Origin: Streptomyces sp. MMG1533
GTDB taxonomy: Bacteria > Actinomycetota > Actinomycetes > Streptomycetales > Streptomycetaceae
Direction: 5' to 3'
Assembly (NCBI RefSeq): GCF_001279775.1
Contig: NZ_LGDG01000224.1
Span: forward strand, 1-64,000
DNA length: 64,000 bases
Shown: positions 1-7,216 of the stretch, piece after piece
How the letters are laid out: every line of letters starts with the position of its first letter
Numbering within the stretch: the first letter of the stretch is position 1
Program-made: the position numbers and the translations under genes
The notes under the pieces: generated by a model
What the model saw: the letters and a program-made list of their open reading frames with translations, nothing else
Database searches by the model: none
Told to the model about the DNA's origin: nothing

Positions 1-35
1 GCACCTGGCACCTCGCACCCGCCGGTGCATGACCG

Positions 36-71
36 GAGGGGCTGTCCGGCCTGACGGCCGGACAGCCCCTC
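36..71 (-). terminator. Strong stem-loop downstream of ogt
   Basis: A perfect 16-bp inverted repeat, GAGGGGCTGTCCGGCC and its complement, is separated by a 4-base TGAC loop. It lies 29 bp past the ogt stop codon on the minus strand. There is no T-run, which is common for Streptomyces terminators. Being symmetrical, it could also stop transcription entering from the left. Confidence 0.8.
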
Positions 72-99
72 ACCAAGATCTTCATCGACCTTCTAGGCC

Positions 100-732
100 C
101 TAGCTGTACCGACCCGCAGCGGAATGCCTTTCGAGAGTGAGGAGCCTCGTCTTGCGCTCCAGCCCGCCCGCGTACCCGGTGAGTGAACCGTCGGCCCCGA
201 TCACCCGGTGGCAGGGTCGCAGGATCAGCAGCGGGTTGGCGCCGATCGCGCCGCCGACGGCCCGTACGGCGGCCCGGGAGGCGCCGATGCGGGCGGCGAT
301 CTCACCGTAGGTCGTGGTCGCGCCGTAGGGGACGGTGTCGAGGGCGGCCCAGACCTGCTCGCGGAAGGTGCTGCCTTCGCTGCGCAACTCCAGCCGGAAG
401 TCCTTGAGTTCACCGGCGAAGTAGGCGATGAGCTGCTCCTCGGCGGCGCGGAAGAGGCCCGGGTCGTGTCGCCAACCCTCCTGGACGGTACGACCGTTCT
501 TCTGTCCGGGTACGGAGAGCGAGGTCAGAACGCCGGTCGGGTCGGCGGTGAGGAGGAGGGGACCGACGGGGCTGTCCACAGTGGCGTAGTGCGTGTCGGT
601 GCTCATCACTGCTCCGGTGGTCATCACTGCTCCGGTGCTCATCGGTACTCCGGTGGTCATCACTGCTCCGGTGCTCATCGGTACTCCGGTGGTCATCACT
701 GCTCCGGTGCTCATCGGTACTCCAGTGGTCAT
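100..732 (-). CDS. ogt: Methylated-DNA--protein-cysteine methyltransferase with a repeated N-terminal start region
   Basis: Removes O6-alkyl groups from guanine in DNA by suicidal transfer to its own cysteine. The PCHRV active-site motif (Cys132 counted from the ATG at 606), the RAVGGAIGANP helix and the C-terminal GYAGG segment are present. From 606 the protein is 168 aa, the usual length. The frame stays open upstream through seven hexapeptides alternating MTTGVP and MSTGAV, giving eight in-frame ATGs 18 bp apart (732, 714, 696, 678, 660, 642, 624, 606). The first overlaps the stop of the ada/alkA-like gene (TGATG), so the longest form is 210 aa. Each later ATG has GGAG five bases upstream. 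Which start is used cannot be decided from sequence; the conserved domain begins at 606. It forms an alkylation-repair operon with the upstream gene. Confidence 0.93.
   Translation of the reverse strand: MTTGVPMSTGAVMTTGVPMSTGAVMTTGVPMSTGAVMTTGAVMSTDTHYATVDSPVGPLLLTADPTGVLTSLSVPGQKNGRTVQEGWRHDPGLFRAAEEQLIAYFAGELKDFRLELRSEGSTFREQVWAALDTVPYGATTTYGEIAARIGASRAAVRAVGGAIGANPLLILRPCHRVIGADGSLTGYAGGLERKTRLLTLERHSAAGRYS
607..732 (-). repeat. 36-bp tandem repeat forming an array of SD-ATG modules
   Basis: Three copies of a 36-bp unit (625-660, 661-696, 697-732; the last differs by one base) plus an 18-bp half copy (607-624). Each unit is itself two diverged 18-bp halves, each containing GGAG, five bases, then ATG. 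All steps are multiples of three, so gain or loss of units keeps ogt in frame. Confidence 0.95.
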
Positions 733-2132
733 CAGTACGCCAACTCCCCTGCTGCGCAAAGGTGTTGCAAGGCGTACGAGCGCCAGGGGCGCCAGGTGTC
801 GGGGGTGTCCGGGCCGGGTGGGGCGACGTCCGGGTCGCCCAGGGCGCGGGTGCGGATGGTGGCCGCGGTGCGGGCGTCCAGGCCGGGCACGGCGAGCAGG
901 GCCGCCTCGGCGTCGTCGCGGTCGGCGCCCGGGTCCAGTCGTACGGCGCCGTCGGCGAGGGCGGTGGTGAGGGCGCCCAGGGTGCCGTCGGGTTCGGCCC
1001 CGGCGAGGACGGCGGGTTCGGGGAAGACGTGGGTGAGGCTGCCGCAGGGGGCGTCCAGCGTCTTGCCGTACCGCTGGACCAGCCGCTCCGCCTCGGCCCG
1101 CCCCACGAGCGCCCGCACCGCGAGCTCCTCCGGGTCGGCGGCACCCGGCGAGCGCAGCCCCGGCCGGGCGGCGACCAGCGGGGCGAGCCGTTCGTCGGTG
1201 CCGAGCCGCTCGTCGACGGCGTACGGGTCGGCGTCGAGGTCGAAGAGCCGTCGCAGCCGCTGCACGGCGGTGGTGAGGTCGCGCGGGTCGGTGAGGTGGA
1301 GTCGGGCGTCCAGCCAGCCGCCCGGATGGGCGCCGGACGCGGACCTCGCCGCACCCGGCTGCTCGTCGACGGCGACGATTCCGGTGCCGTGCGGCAGGCG
1401 CAGGGTGCGGCGGTACGTGCGTCGCCCGCGCGCCCCGCTCATCTCCTCCACACCCGCCACCGCCTCGGCCTCCAGCAGGTCGAAGACGGGTCCGGACCGG
1501 TACGGCCCCCGGTGGGCGAGCCGCAGCGGGATCCCGGCGCTCGGGGTGGCCGTACGGCGGGAGGCCCGGCCGCCGTACGGTGCGGCGGCCCGCAGCCCGC
1601 TGGGCGTCGAGGCGTACACGTCCCGCATGGTGTCGTTGAACTGGCGCACGCTGGCGAAGCCGGACGCGAACGCGATCTGGGTGATCGGCAGGTCCGTGGT
1701 CTGCAGCAGGACGCGCGCGGTGTGCGCCCGCTGGGCCCGGGCGAGGGCGACGGGCCCAGCGCCGAGCTCGGCGGTGAGCTGCCGCTGGACCTGCCGGGCG
1801 CTGTAGCCGAGCCGGGCGGCCAGCCCGGCGACGCCCTCCCGGTCGACGACACCGTCGCCGATCAGCCGCATGGCCCGGCCCACCACGTCAGCCCGTACGT
1901 TCCACTCGGCGGAGCCGGGCACCGCGTCCGGCCGGCACCGCCGGCAGGCCCGGAACCCGGAGCCCTGCGCGGCGGCGGCCGTCGCGAAGAACCGGACGTT
2001 GTGCCGCTTCGGCGTCACCGCCGGGCAGCTGGGCCGGCAGTAGATGCCGGTCGTCTCGACGGCGAAGAAGAACTCGCCGTCGAACCGCCCGTCCCGGCTG
2101 CGCACCGCCTCGTACCTGGTGTCCTCGTCCAT
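732..2132 (-). CDS. Ada-type methylphosphotriester/AraC regulator fused to a degenerate AlkA-like domain
   Basis: 466 aa. Residues 1-75 form the Ada zinc domain: YCRPSC supplies Cys32 (the methyl acceptor position) and Cys36, and CRRC supplies Cys63 and Cys66. An AraC-type helix-turn-helix follows (about 80-175), then an AlkA-like helix-hairpin-helix region (about 190-466). The normal role is to sense alkylated DNA phosphates, activate repair genes and excise 3-methyladenine. The AlkA part looks shortened: the QQ(I/V)SV helix of typical AlkA is missing (AVRALVG runs straight into RAEAERLVQRYG), and the loop that carries the catalytic Asp is cut to a short PPGPDTPDTW stretch before WRPWRSYA. 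Start chosen at the ATG giving MDEDTRYEAV; a GTG one codon earlier is possible. It is translationally coupled to ogt. Confidence 0.88.
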   Translation of the reverse strand: MDEDTRYEAVRSRDGRFDGEFFFAVETTGIYCRPSCPAVTPKRHNVRFFATAAAAQGSGFRACRRCRPDAVPGSAEWNVRADVVGRAMRLIGDGVVDREGVAGLAARLGYSARQVQRQLTAELGAGPVALARAQRAHTARVLLQTTDLPITQIAFASGFASVRQFNDTMRDVYASTPSGLRAAAPYGGRASRRTATPSAGIPLRLAHRGPYRSGPVFDLLEAEAVAGVEEMSGARGRRTYRRTLRLPHGTGIVAVDEQPGAARSASGAHPGGWLDARLHLTDPRDLTTAVQRLRRLFDLDADPYAVDERLGTDERLAPLVAARPGLRSPGAADPEELAVRALVGRAEAERLVQRYGKTLDAPCGSLTHVFPEPAVLAGAEPDGTLGALTTALADGAVRLDPGADRDDAEAALLAVPGLDARTAATIRTRALGDPDVAPPGPDTPDTWRPWRSYALQHLCAAGELAY

Positions 2133-2221
2133 CACGTCATCCAGTGTGGGCCAGGACCAGGACCGGGGCTGGCGGAAATCGGACGCCGAGTCGGCGCTCC
2201 GGCCGCCCGGCGCCCGTCTCC

Positions 2222-3331
2222 TTACGCCCAGCGCCCCCTCTTCGCCTCCATCGCCGCCTTCCCCTGCGCTCCCTTCCGCTTCCAGTCCCGTTTGATCTCC
2301 GCCCGGAGCCGAGCGTCGGTCTTGGCGACGATCCGCTGGTTCTCCCGGATGAGCTTGCGGTAGCTGTCCAGCCGCCGCTCGGGCAGCACACCGTCCTCGA
2401 TGGCCGCCAGCACCGCGCACCCCGGTTCGCTCTCGTGCGCGCAGTCGTGGAACCGGCAGCGCGCGGCCAGCTCCTCGATCTCGGAGAAGACCTGTCCGAC
2501 GCCGCTCTCGGCGTCCCACAGGCCGACGCCCCTCAGCCCCGGCGTGTCGATCAGGGCACCGCCGCCGGGCAGGGCGAGCAGGTTGCGGGTGGTCGTCGTG
2601 TGCCGTCCCTTGCCGTCCGCGTCCCGGGTGGCCCGGACCTCCATGACGTCCTCGCCCAGCAGCGCGTTGGCGAGCGTCGACTTGCCCGCGCCGGACTGGC
2701 CGAGCAGCACGGACGTACCACCGCAGACGACGGCGACCAGGACCTCCAGCCCGGCCCCGCCCATGGCGCTGACCGGCAGCACCGGCACACCCGGCGCGGT
2801 CGTCTCGACGTCCTGCACGAGATGCCCGAGCGTCACCGGGTCCGGCACCAGGTCCGCCTTCGTCAGCACGACCACGGGCTGCGCCCCGGACTCCCAGGCC
2901 AGTGCGAGGAACCGCTCGATGCGGCCCAGGTCGAGTTCGACGGCCAGCGACACGGCGACGATCGCGTGGTCGACGTTGGCCGCGAGGATCTGCCCCTCGG
3001 ACCGGTTGGAGGAGGTGGAGCGCACGAAGGCCGTACGGCGTGGCAGATACGTCCGTACGTAGCGCGGGTTGCCCGCGGGTTCGACGGCGACCCAGTCGCC
3101 GGTGCACACGACCCGCATCGGGTCGTGCGGGGTGACGAACGCGGTGTCCGCCCGGACGATCCCGTCGGCGGTGACCACGTCGCACTGCCCGCGATCGACC
3201 CGGATCACCCGCCCGGGCAGGAGCCCTTCGGGCTCATGGGGAGCGAACTCGTCGGCCCATGCGCCGTCCCAGCCGTACGGAGCCAGAGGATGTGAGGTCG
3301 ACGACGGACCCAGGAGAGATGAGGAAGACAA
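2222..3331 (-). CDS. rsgA: Ribosome small-subunit-dependent GTPase A
   Basis: A circularly permuted GTPase that acts late in 30S ribosome maturation. The order of motifs fits the family: OB-fold (about 40-100), G4 TKAD (157-160), G1 GQSGAGKS (211-218), G3 DTPG (262-265), then a zinc finger with Cys292, Cys297, His299 and Cys305 and a basic tail. Length 369 aa, typical. The start is taken as TTG, with GAAGGG seven bases upstream; there is no ATG or GTG in a better position. A 23-codon leader ORF with a much stronger Shine-Dalgarno lies 61 bp upstream on the same strand. The repair genes follow after 89 bp. Confidence 0.88.
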   Translation of the reverse strand: MSSSSLLGPSSTSHPLAPYGWDGAWADEFAPHEPEGLLPGRVIRVDRGQCDVVTADGIVRADTAFVTPHDPMRVVCTGDWVAVEPAGNPRYVRTYLPRRTAFVRSTSSNRSEGQILAANVDHAIVAVSLAVELDLGRIERFLALAWESGAQPVVVLTKADLVPDPVTLGHLVQDVETTAPGVPVLPVSAMGGAGLEVLVAVVCGGTSVLLGQSGAGKSTLANALLGEDVMEVRATRDADGKGRHTTTTRNLLALPGGGALIDTPGLRGVGLWDAESGVGQVFSEIEELAARCRFHDCAHESEPGCAVLAAIEDGVLPERRLDSYRKLIRENQRIVAKTDARLRAEIKRDWKRKGAQGKAAMEAKRGRWA

Positions 3332-3392
3332 GGGGTGACCCTTCAGGAGGGTGGCCCCGGCACACGCACGCAGGCGTGGGAGAAGAAAGAGG

Positions 3393-3464
3393 TCAGCCGG
3401 AGACCACGGAGGTGGAATGGATGAACTTCCGGATGCGGGCAGCGCCCATCTCGACGACAGCCAT
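3393..3464 (-). CDS. Small leader ORF (23 aa) upstream of rsgA
   Basis: The ATG at 3464 has a near-consensus AGGAGG eight bases upstream, the strongest ribosome site nearby. It encodes MAVVEMGAARIRKFIHSTSV plus three residues, then TGA. It ends 61 bp before the proposed rsgA start. No signal peptide or membrane segment is present. It could be a regulatory leader peptide or a small basic protein. I do not recognise the family. The remainder of 3332-3644 shows nothing further that I can support. Confidence 0.5.
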   Translation of the reverse strand: MAVVEMGAARIRKFIHSTSVVSG

Positions 3465-3644
3465 CGGTCACACCTCCTGGTCCTGCTCAGCCGACGACAG
3501 CGGCCGACCGGCCGCTGAGGAACGAGGGAAACGTTAGCTTCAGGCCCCGACCGGACGCCACTGCTTTTTGCGCCGAGAGGTCCTCGGGCTGCTCCGCGAC
3601 GGCCCTCCCCGGCCCGGCACGGGTGCGCCTCGTACGCGGAGGGA

Positions 3645-6600
3645 CTACCGAGGCCGGGGGTTGTCCTGTGCCCGTTGCCCCATCTGCTCCCAGAACTCCC
3701 TGAGTTCGCCGATGTCCACGCCCCGCTGCCAGCTCGCACCGGGGCGGAGGACGGAGCCCGACCTCGACAACAGGGTCGACTGCGCACGGCAGAAGGCCTG
3801 GCTCAGCTCCACCCGGTGTCCGTCGAGGCCCTTGGGCGGGTAGGGACACAGCTCGAAGGCACAGTCGTCCCGGCAGTTGGAGCCCGCCTGTGAGGCCGCC
3901 GTACGGACGATCGTGCGGCTCGGGTCGAGAGGACTGCGGTCCCGGGTCAGGCAGGGCGGCAGTTCGGGCCGGACGGTGTGCTGGAGGCGACGGAGCCGGT
4001 CCTTGGGCCAGTCGCCCCGCTCGGCGAGGTTGAGCAGCAGGAGCACGTCGGCGAGGAGTTGCTGGGCGCGCCGGTGCAGGGTGCTCCAGCCCGTCGAGGA
4101 CGGGATCCACAACTGGTGCTTGCGGACGTCGTCCTGCGAGGCGGTCTGCGATCCGACGTGGGCGGCGATGCCGCACTCGTCGATCCACACGAACCGCTCG
4201 GGCCGGCGCGACTGCAGCGCCCAGACGCACAGTTCGGCGGCGGCCTCCACGAAGGGATGCTGCGGCTCCCCGGCCGGGAGGGCAAGCCATTGGCGTACCT
4301 GTTCCGCGGGATCGGAGCCGTGTCCGTGCTCGGGGCGCGTGACGGCGCCGCCGTCGGGGATGTTCCAGAGCGTCAGCGCGTGCAGCAGCGTGAGCCGGGT
4401 GAACCAGAACCGGGTGCGCTTGAGCATGTCCCAGGCCTGCTCGCTCAGGTACTCGCGCGCCTCGGGGCGGGCGTGCGGATGGCGGTGCCTGCGGTTGGCC
4501 GCGTATTTGAACCCCTGGGCCAGTGCCACTTCCAGGGTGAGGTCGAGGGCGGGTACGTCCGGCTGTTCCGGCACGCCCACACGCCGCACCCAGCTCTCCA
4601 GGAACTCGTAGGGGGTGTCGTGATGACGATGGGTGGTGACCGAGCCCACGAGCAGGGGGATCAGCCACGCGCACATGGTGTTGTCCCGCCACTCCTTCTC
4701 CTCGGCCTCACGTTCCTCCGCCTCCCGCATGAACTCCTCGTGCCGTTGTCGCTCCCGCTCCCGCAGCTCACGCTTGGCCCGAGCGACGTCGCCCTCCGCC
4801 CGGCGGTGCCTCCTGGTCCCCTGTTCGGCGATCAGTTCCGGCTGTTGGGCGTCATACGTCTCAAGGACCACCTCCTGCTCGTTCCCGCGCTCCATCCACC
4901 GGCCCTGGGCGACCTGAGGTCCGCGCAGCCGGGGCTGGAGCACCGCGAAGGCGGCATCGCCACCGGCCCCGATCTCCTGCGCGATGGCCACGCGGATGGG
5001 GTACGACGGCTCCTGGCGTGCGATGTCGAACAGCTCGAGATAGGCGGGCTGCAGGGTCCGCCGGCGAGCGACACCACGCATCGCCTCGCCGAAGCGCGAC
5101 ACCAGCAGGGACTTGGCCACCTGCAGGGTGCGCGGATCCCGGGCACGCAGGTCGGGCCAGGAGGTGCACAGCCGCATCGCGATGCTGTGTTGCTGCGGTT
5201 CGGCGTCGACGCTGTCGATCTCCAGGGCCGCCGCGTACAGCTCGAGGGCGTTCGTATGGAGGGTGCGTCCGAAGAAGGCACGGGTGCGCGCGGACGAGTC
5301 CCCGGCGCCGGAAACCTGCTCGTCGGGGGATCCCGGCTCCTCACCCCTGGCCAGCTGCGCCCGGCAGGCGGCGTTCAGGAGCAGGTCGCGCGCGGCCGCC
5401 ACCGGGCACCAGGGCTCTGGGCCCGCTCCCGTCTCCTCATGCACGCACGAGCCTTCGGACGTCCGGGAGTAGAGCACCATGGCGATCAGCAGCTCGCGTC
5501 CCGGCTTCTCCAGCGCCGCGGGGAAGTAGGACCCCTCCGTCCGCTCACCGGGGACGTCGGGATGGATCACGGCGTTCATGAACCGGGCTCCGAGGTGAGC
5601 CTGGACGATGCTGTGCTGGAAGCGGACGCGGTCCCCGGCGATCTCCACCAGCCCCATACGCGCACCCCAGTGCGCGGCGAGGCGAATGTCGAGCCGGCTG
5701 TCCTCGACCCTTCTCATCAGTTCCCGGACGATCTCCGGGTAGCGGGGCCGCGCGAGGTCCTGGTCGTCGACCACGTCGGCGAACCGCACCTCCGAGGAGT
5801 CCGCTGCCAGTCCGGTGCATGCCAGTGCGGACAGATAGTGGATCGTCGCCCGCCGCTCCTCCTGGCTGACTGGCACTTCGGGACGGAAGCGACCGCTGAT
5901 CAGCGCGTTGATCCAGGTGTCGAGCAGATGGAAGCGCAGGGCGGCCCGGTCCCCGCCGCGCGTCTCCACGGCCTCCCCCTCGGAGCGCCGGGCCGCGGCA
6001 CGCTCGAGCAGCCCCTCCTCGTGGAGCTCTCTGGCGATCTGCAGATAGGTGGGCGCATCGGCGATGCCCGCCTTCTCCACGATCCAGTCCAGCCGCTGCC
6101 GGTCCTCCAGGCTGTCGCCGGAGGAGACGTACCTCAGAGCCGCCTCTTCACTCAACGGTTCCAGCTCCGTGAGGGATGCCTCCATCCCCCGGAGCGAGTC
6201 GTGGGGCCGTGAGGTGATGATCAGCGGCAGCCCCTGGTCGTTCGCCCGGCGGATGGCCAGCCGGATGATGGTGTCGCGTTCCTCCGCCAGGTGCTCACCG
6301 GTGAGTGCCTCTTCCAGCCCGTCCGCGAGGACGACGATCCGCCCCTGCTGGCACAGCCGCCGCCACACCTTCTCCCCCTCGCCACCGGATCGGATGTGGC
6401 CCTGCACCTCCCGGGAGAACCGCTCGAGCGCCAGCTGCCGGAAGTCCAGGTCTCCCTCGGCCCCGCGCAGGCGCAGCGGCACGGGGACGGCGTTGTACCG
6501 GGCGAGTTGCCGGGTCAGCAGCACGACCAGGGCCGTCTTGCCCGTTCCCACACCGCCGACCACGACGTGCGTACGGCGGAACCGGCTGTCCCGCAGGTCC

Positions 6601-7049
6601 TCCATGAGTACGGCGCAGAGCTGGTCGCGGCCCACCACTTCGCCGAAGATGCCGCCCGCCGTCTCCACGAGCTCGTGCGGGGCCTCCAGGGCCTTCTTCA
6701 GATACGCCCTGCGCACGCGGTTGAACCGGAAGCAGAGGTAGGCGACGGTCGCCAGGGCGAGAGTGAGGAAGGGCATGAAGACGGACTGGAGGACGCTGCA
6801 GGAGAAGCTGCTTTCGGCGCACTGGGAGTCGATCCACAGCATCGGTGACCAGAAGCTCGGGTCCTGCTTCCGGTTCATGCCCGCCAGGGTGAAGACGGCC
6901 GTGACGGCCAGGAACAACAGGATCAGCGCCCCCAGAAAGGTCAGCACGAGCAGCGGTACGTACCACCCGCTCTTGCTGACCCGCCACTTCCGGGCCCGCT
7001 CGTATCCCCACTGCCCCGGCCGCCACGACACACCCCTGCCAACGTTCAC
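3645..7049 (-). CDS. Membrane-anchored NACHT-domain NTPase
   Basis: 1134 aa, GTG start. Two N-terminal transmembrane helices (about 30-55 and 88-108) are followed by a NACHT-type P-loop domain: Walker A GGVGTGKT (165-172), the hallmark Walker B with extra acidic residues RIVVLADGLEEAL (237-249), and the IITSRP sensor (about 278-283). The long C-terminal half is mostly helical, with a charged coiled-coil stretch (RAKRELRERERQRHEEFMRE) near the middle. NACHT NTPases are signal-responsive switches; several bacterial ones act in phage defence, others in development. No effector nuclease, TIR or protease domain is visible, so the role here is open. The gene stands alone: 167 bp separate it from the upstream CBM2-protein gene and 313 bp from rsgA. 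Confidence 0.85.
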   Translation of the reverse strand: MNVGRGVSWRPGQWGYERARKWRVSKSGWYVPLLVLTFLGALILLFLAVTAVFTLAGMNRKQDPSFWSPMLWIDSQCAESSFSCSVLQSVFMPFLTLALATVAYLCFRFNRVRRAYLKKALEAPHELVETAGGIFGEVVGRDQLCAVLMEDLRDSRFRRTHVVVGGVGTGKTALVVLLTRQLARYNAVPVPLRLRGAEGDLDFRQLALERFSREVQGHIRSGGEGEKVWRRLCQQGRIVVLADGLEEALTGEHLAEERDTIIRLAIRRANDQGLPLIITSRPHDSLRGMEASLTELEPLSEEAALRYVSSGDSLEDRQRLDWIVEKAGIADAPTYLQIARELHEEGLLERAAARRSEGEAVETRGGDRAALRFHLLDTWINALISGRFRPEVPVSQEERRATIHYLSALACTGLAADSSEVRFADVVDDQDLARPRYPEIVRELMRRVEDSRLDIRLAAHWGARMGLVEIAGDRVRFQHSIVQAHLGARFMNAVIHPDVPGERTEGSYFPAALEKPGRELLIAMVLYSRTSEGSCVHEETGAGPEPWCPVAAARDLLLNAACRAQLARGEEPGSPDEQVSGAGDSSARTRAFFGRTLHTNALELYAAALEIDSVDAEPQQHSIAMRLCTSWPDLRARDPRTLQVAKSLLVSRFGEAMRGVARRRTLQPAYLELFDIARQEPSYPIRVAIAQEIGAGGDAAFAVLQPRLRGPQVAQGRWMERGNEQEVVLETYDAQQPELIAEQGTRRHRRAEGDVARAKRELRERERQRHEEFMREAEEREAEEKEWRDNTMCAWLIPLLVGSVTTHRHHDTPYEFLESWVRRVGVPEQPDVPALDLTLEVALAQGFKYAANRRHRHPHARPEAREYLSEQAWDMLKRTRFWFTRLTLLHALTLWNIPDGGAVTRPEHGHGSDPAEQVRQWLALPAGEPQHPFVEAAAELCVWALQSRRPERFVWIDECGIAAHVGSQTASQDDVRKHQLWIPSSTGWSTLHRRAQQLLADVLLLLNLAERGDWPKDRLRRLQHTVRPELPPCLTRDRSPLDPSRTIVRTAASQAGSNCRDDCAFELCPYPPKGLDGHRVELSQAFCRAQSTLLSRSGSVLRPGASWQRGVDIGELREFWEQMGQRAQDNPRPR

Positions 7050-7216
7050 CTGTCACTGATTCCGTGCCACCGGTGCCTTCGGCGGGCAGCCCGGCGACAT
7101 TCACCCGCGCGGCCCAGTTCGCCGGCACCCGGCTCGGTCGGCCTCTCGGGGCGGTCGGCATGCGTCGTCCCGGCTTCACGGCAGCCGGACGGCCGGGCGG
7201 TTCTCCCGCCGGGGTG

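Noticed and set aside
208..1806. Long plus-strand open frame across ogt and the ada/alkA-like gene
   Set aside because: Antisense to recognised repair proteins; its sequence is low-complexity Gly/Arg/Ala typical of GC-rich shadow frames.
3487..4692. 401-codon minus-strand frame inside the 3' part of the NACHT gene
   Set aside because: Out-of-frame overlap with the NACHT protein; Arg/Pro/Ala-rich without recognisable motifs.
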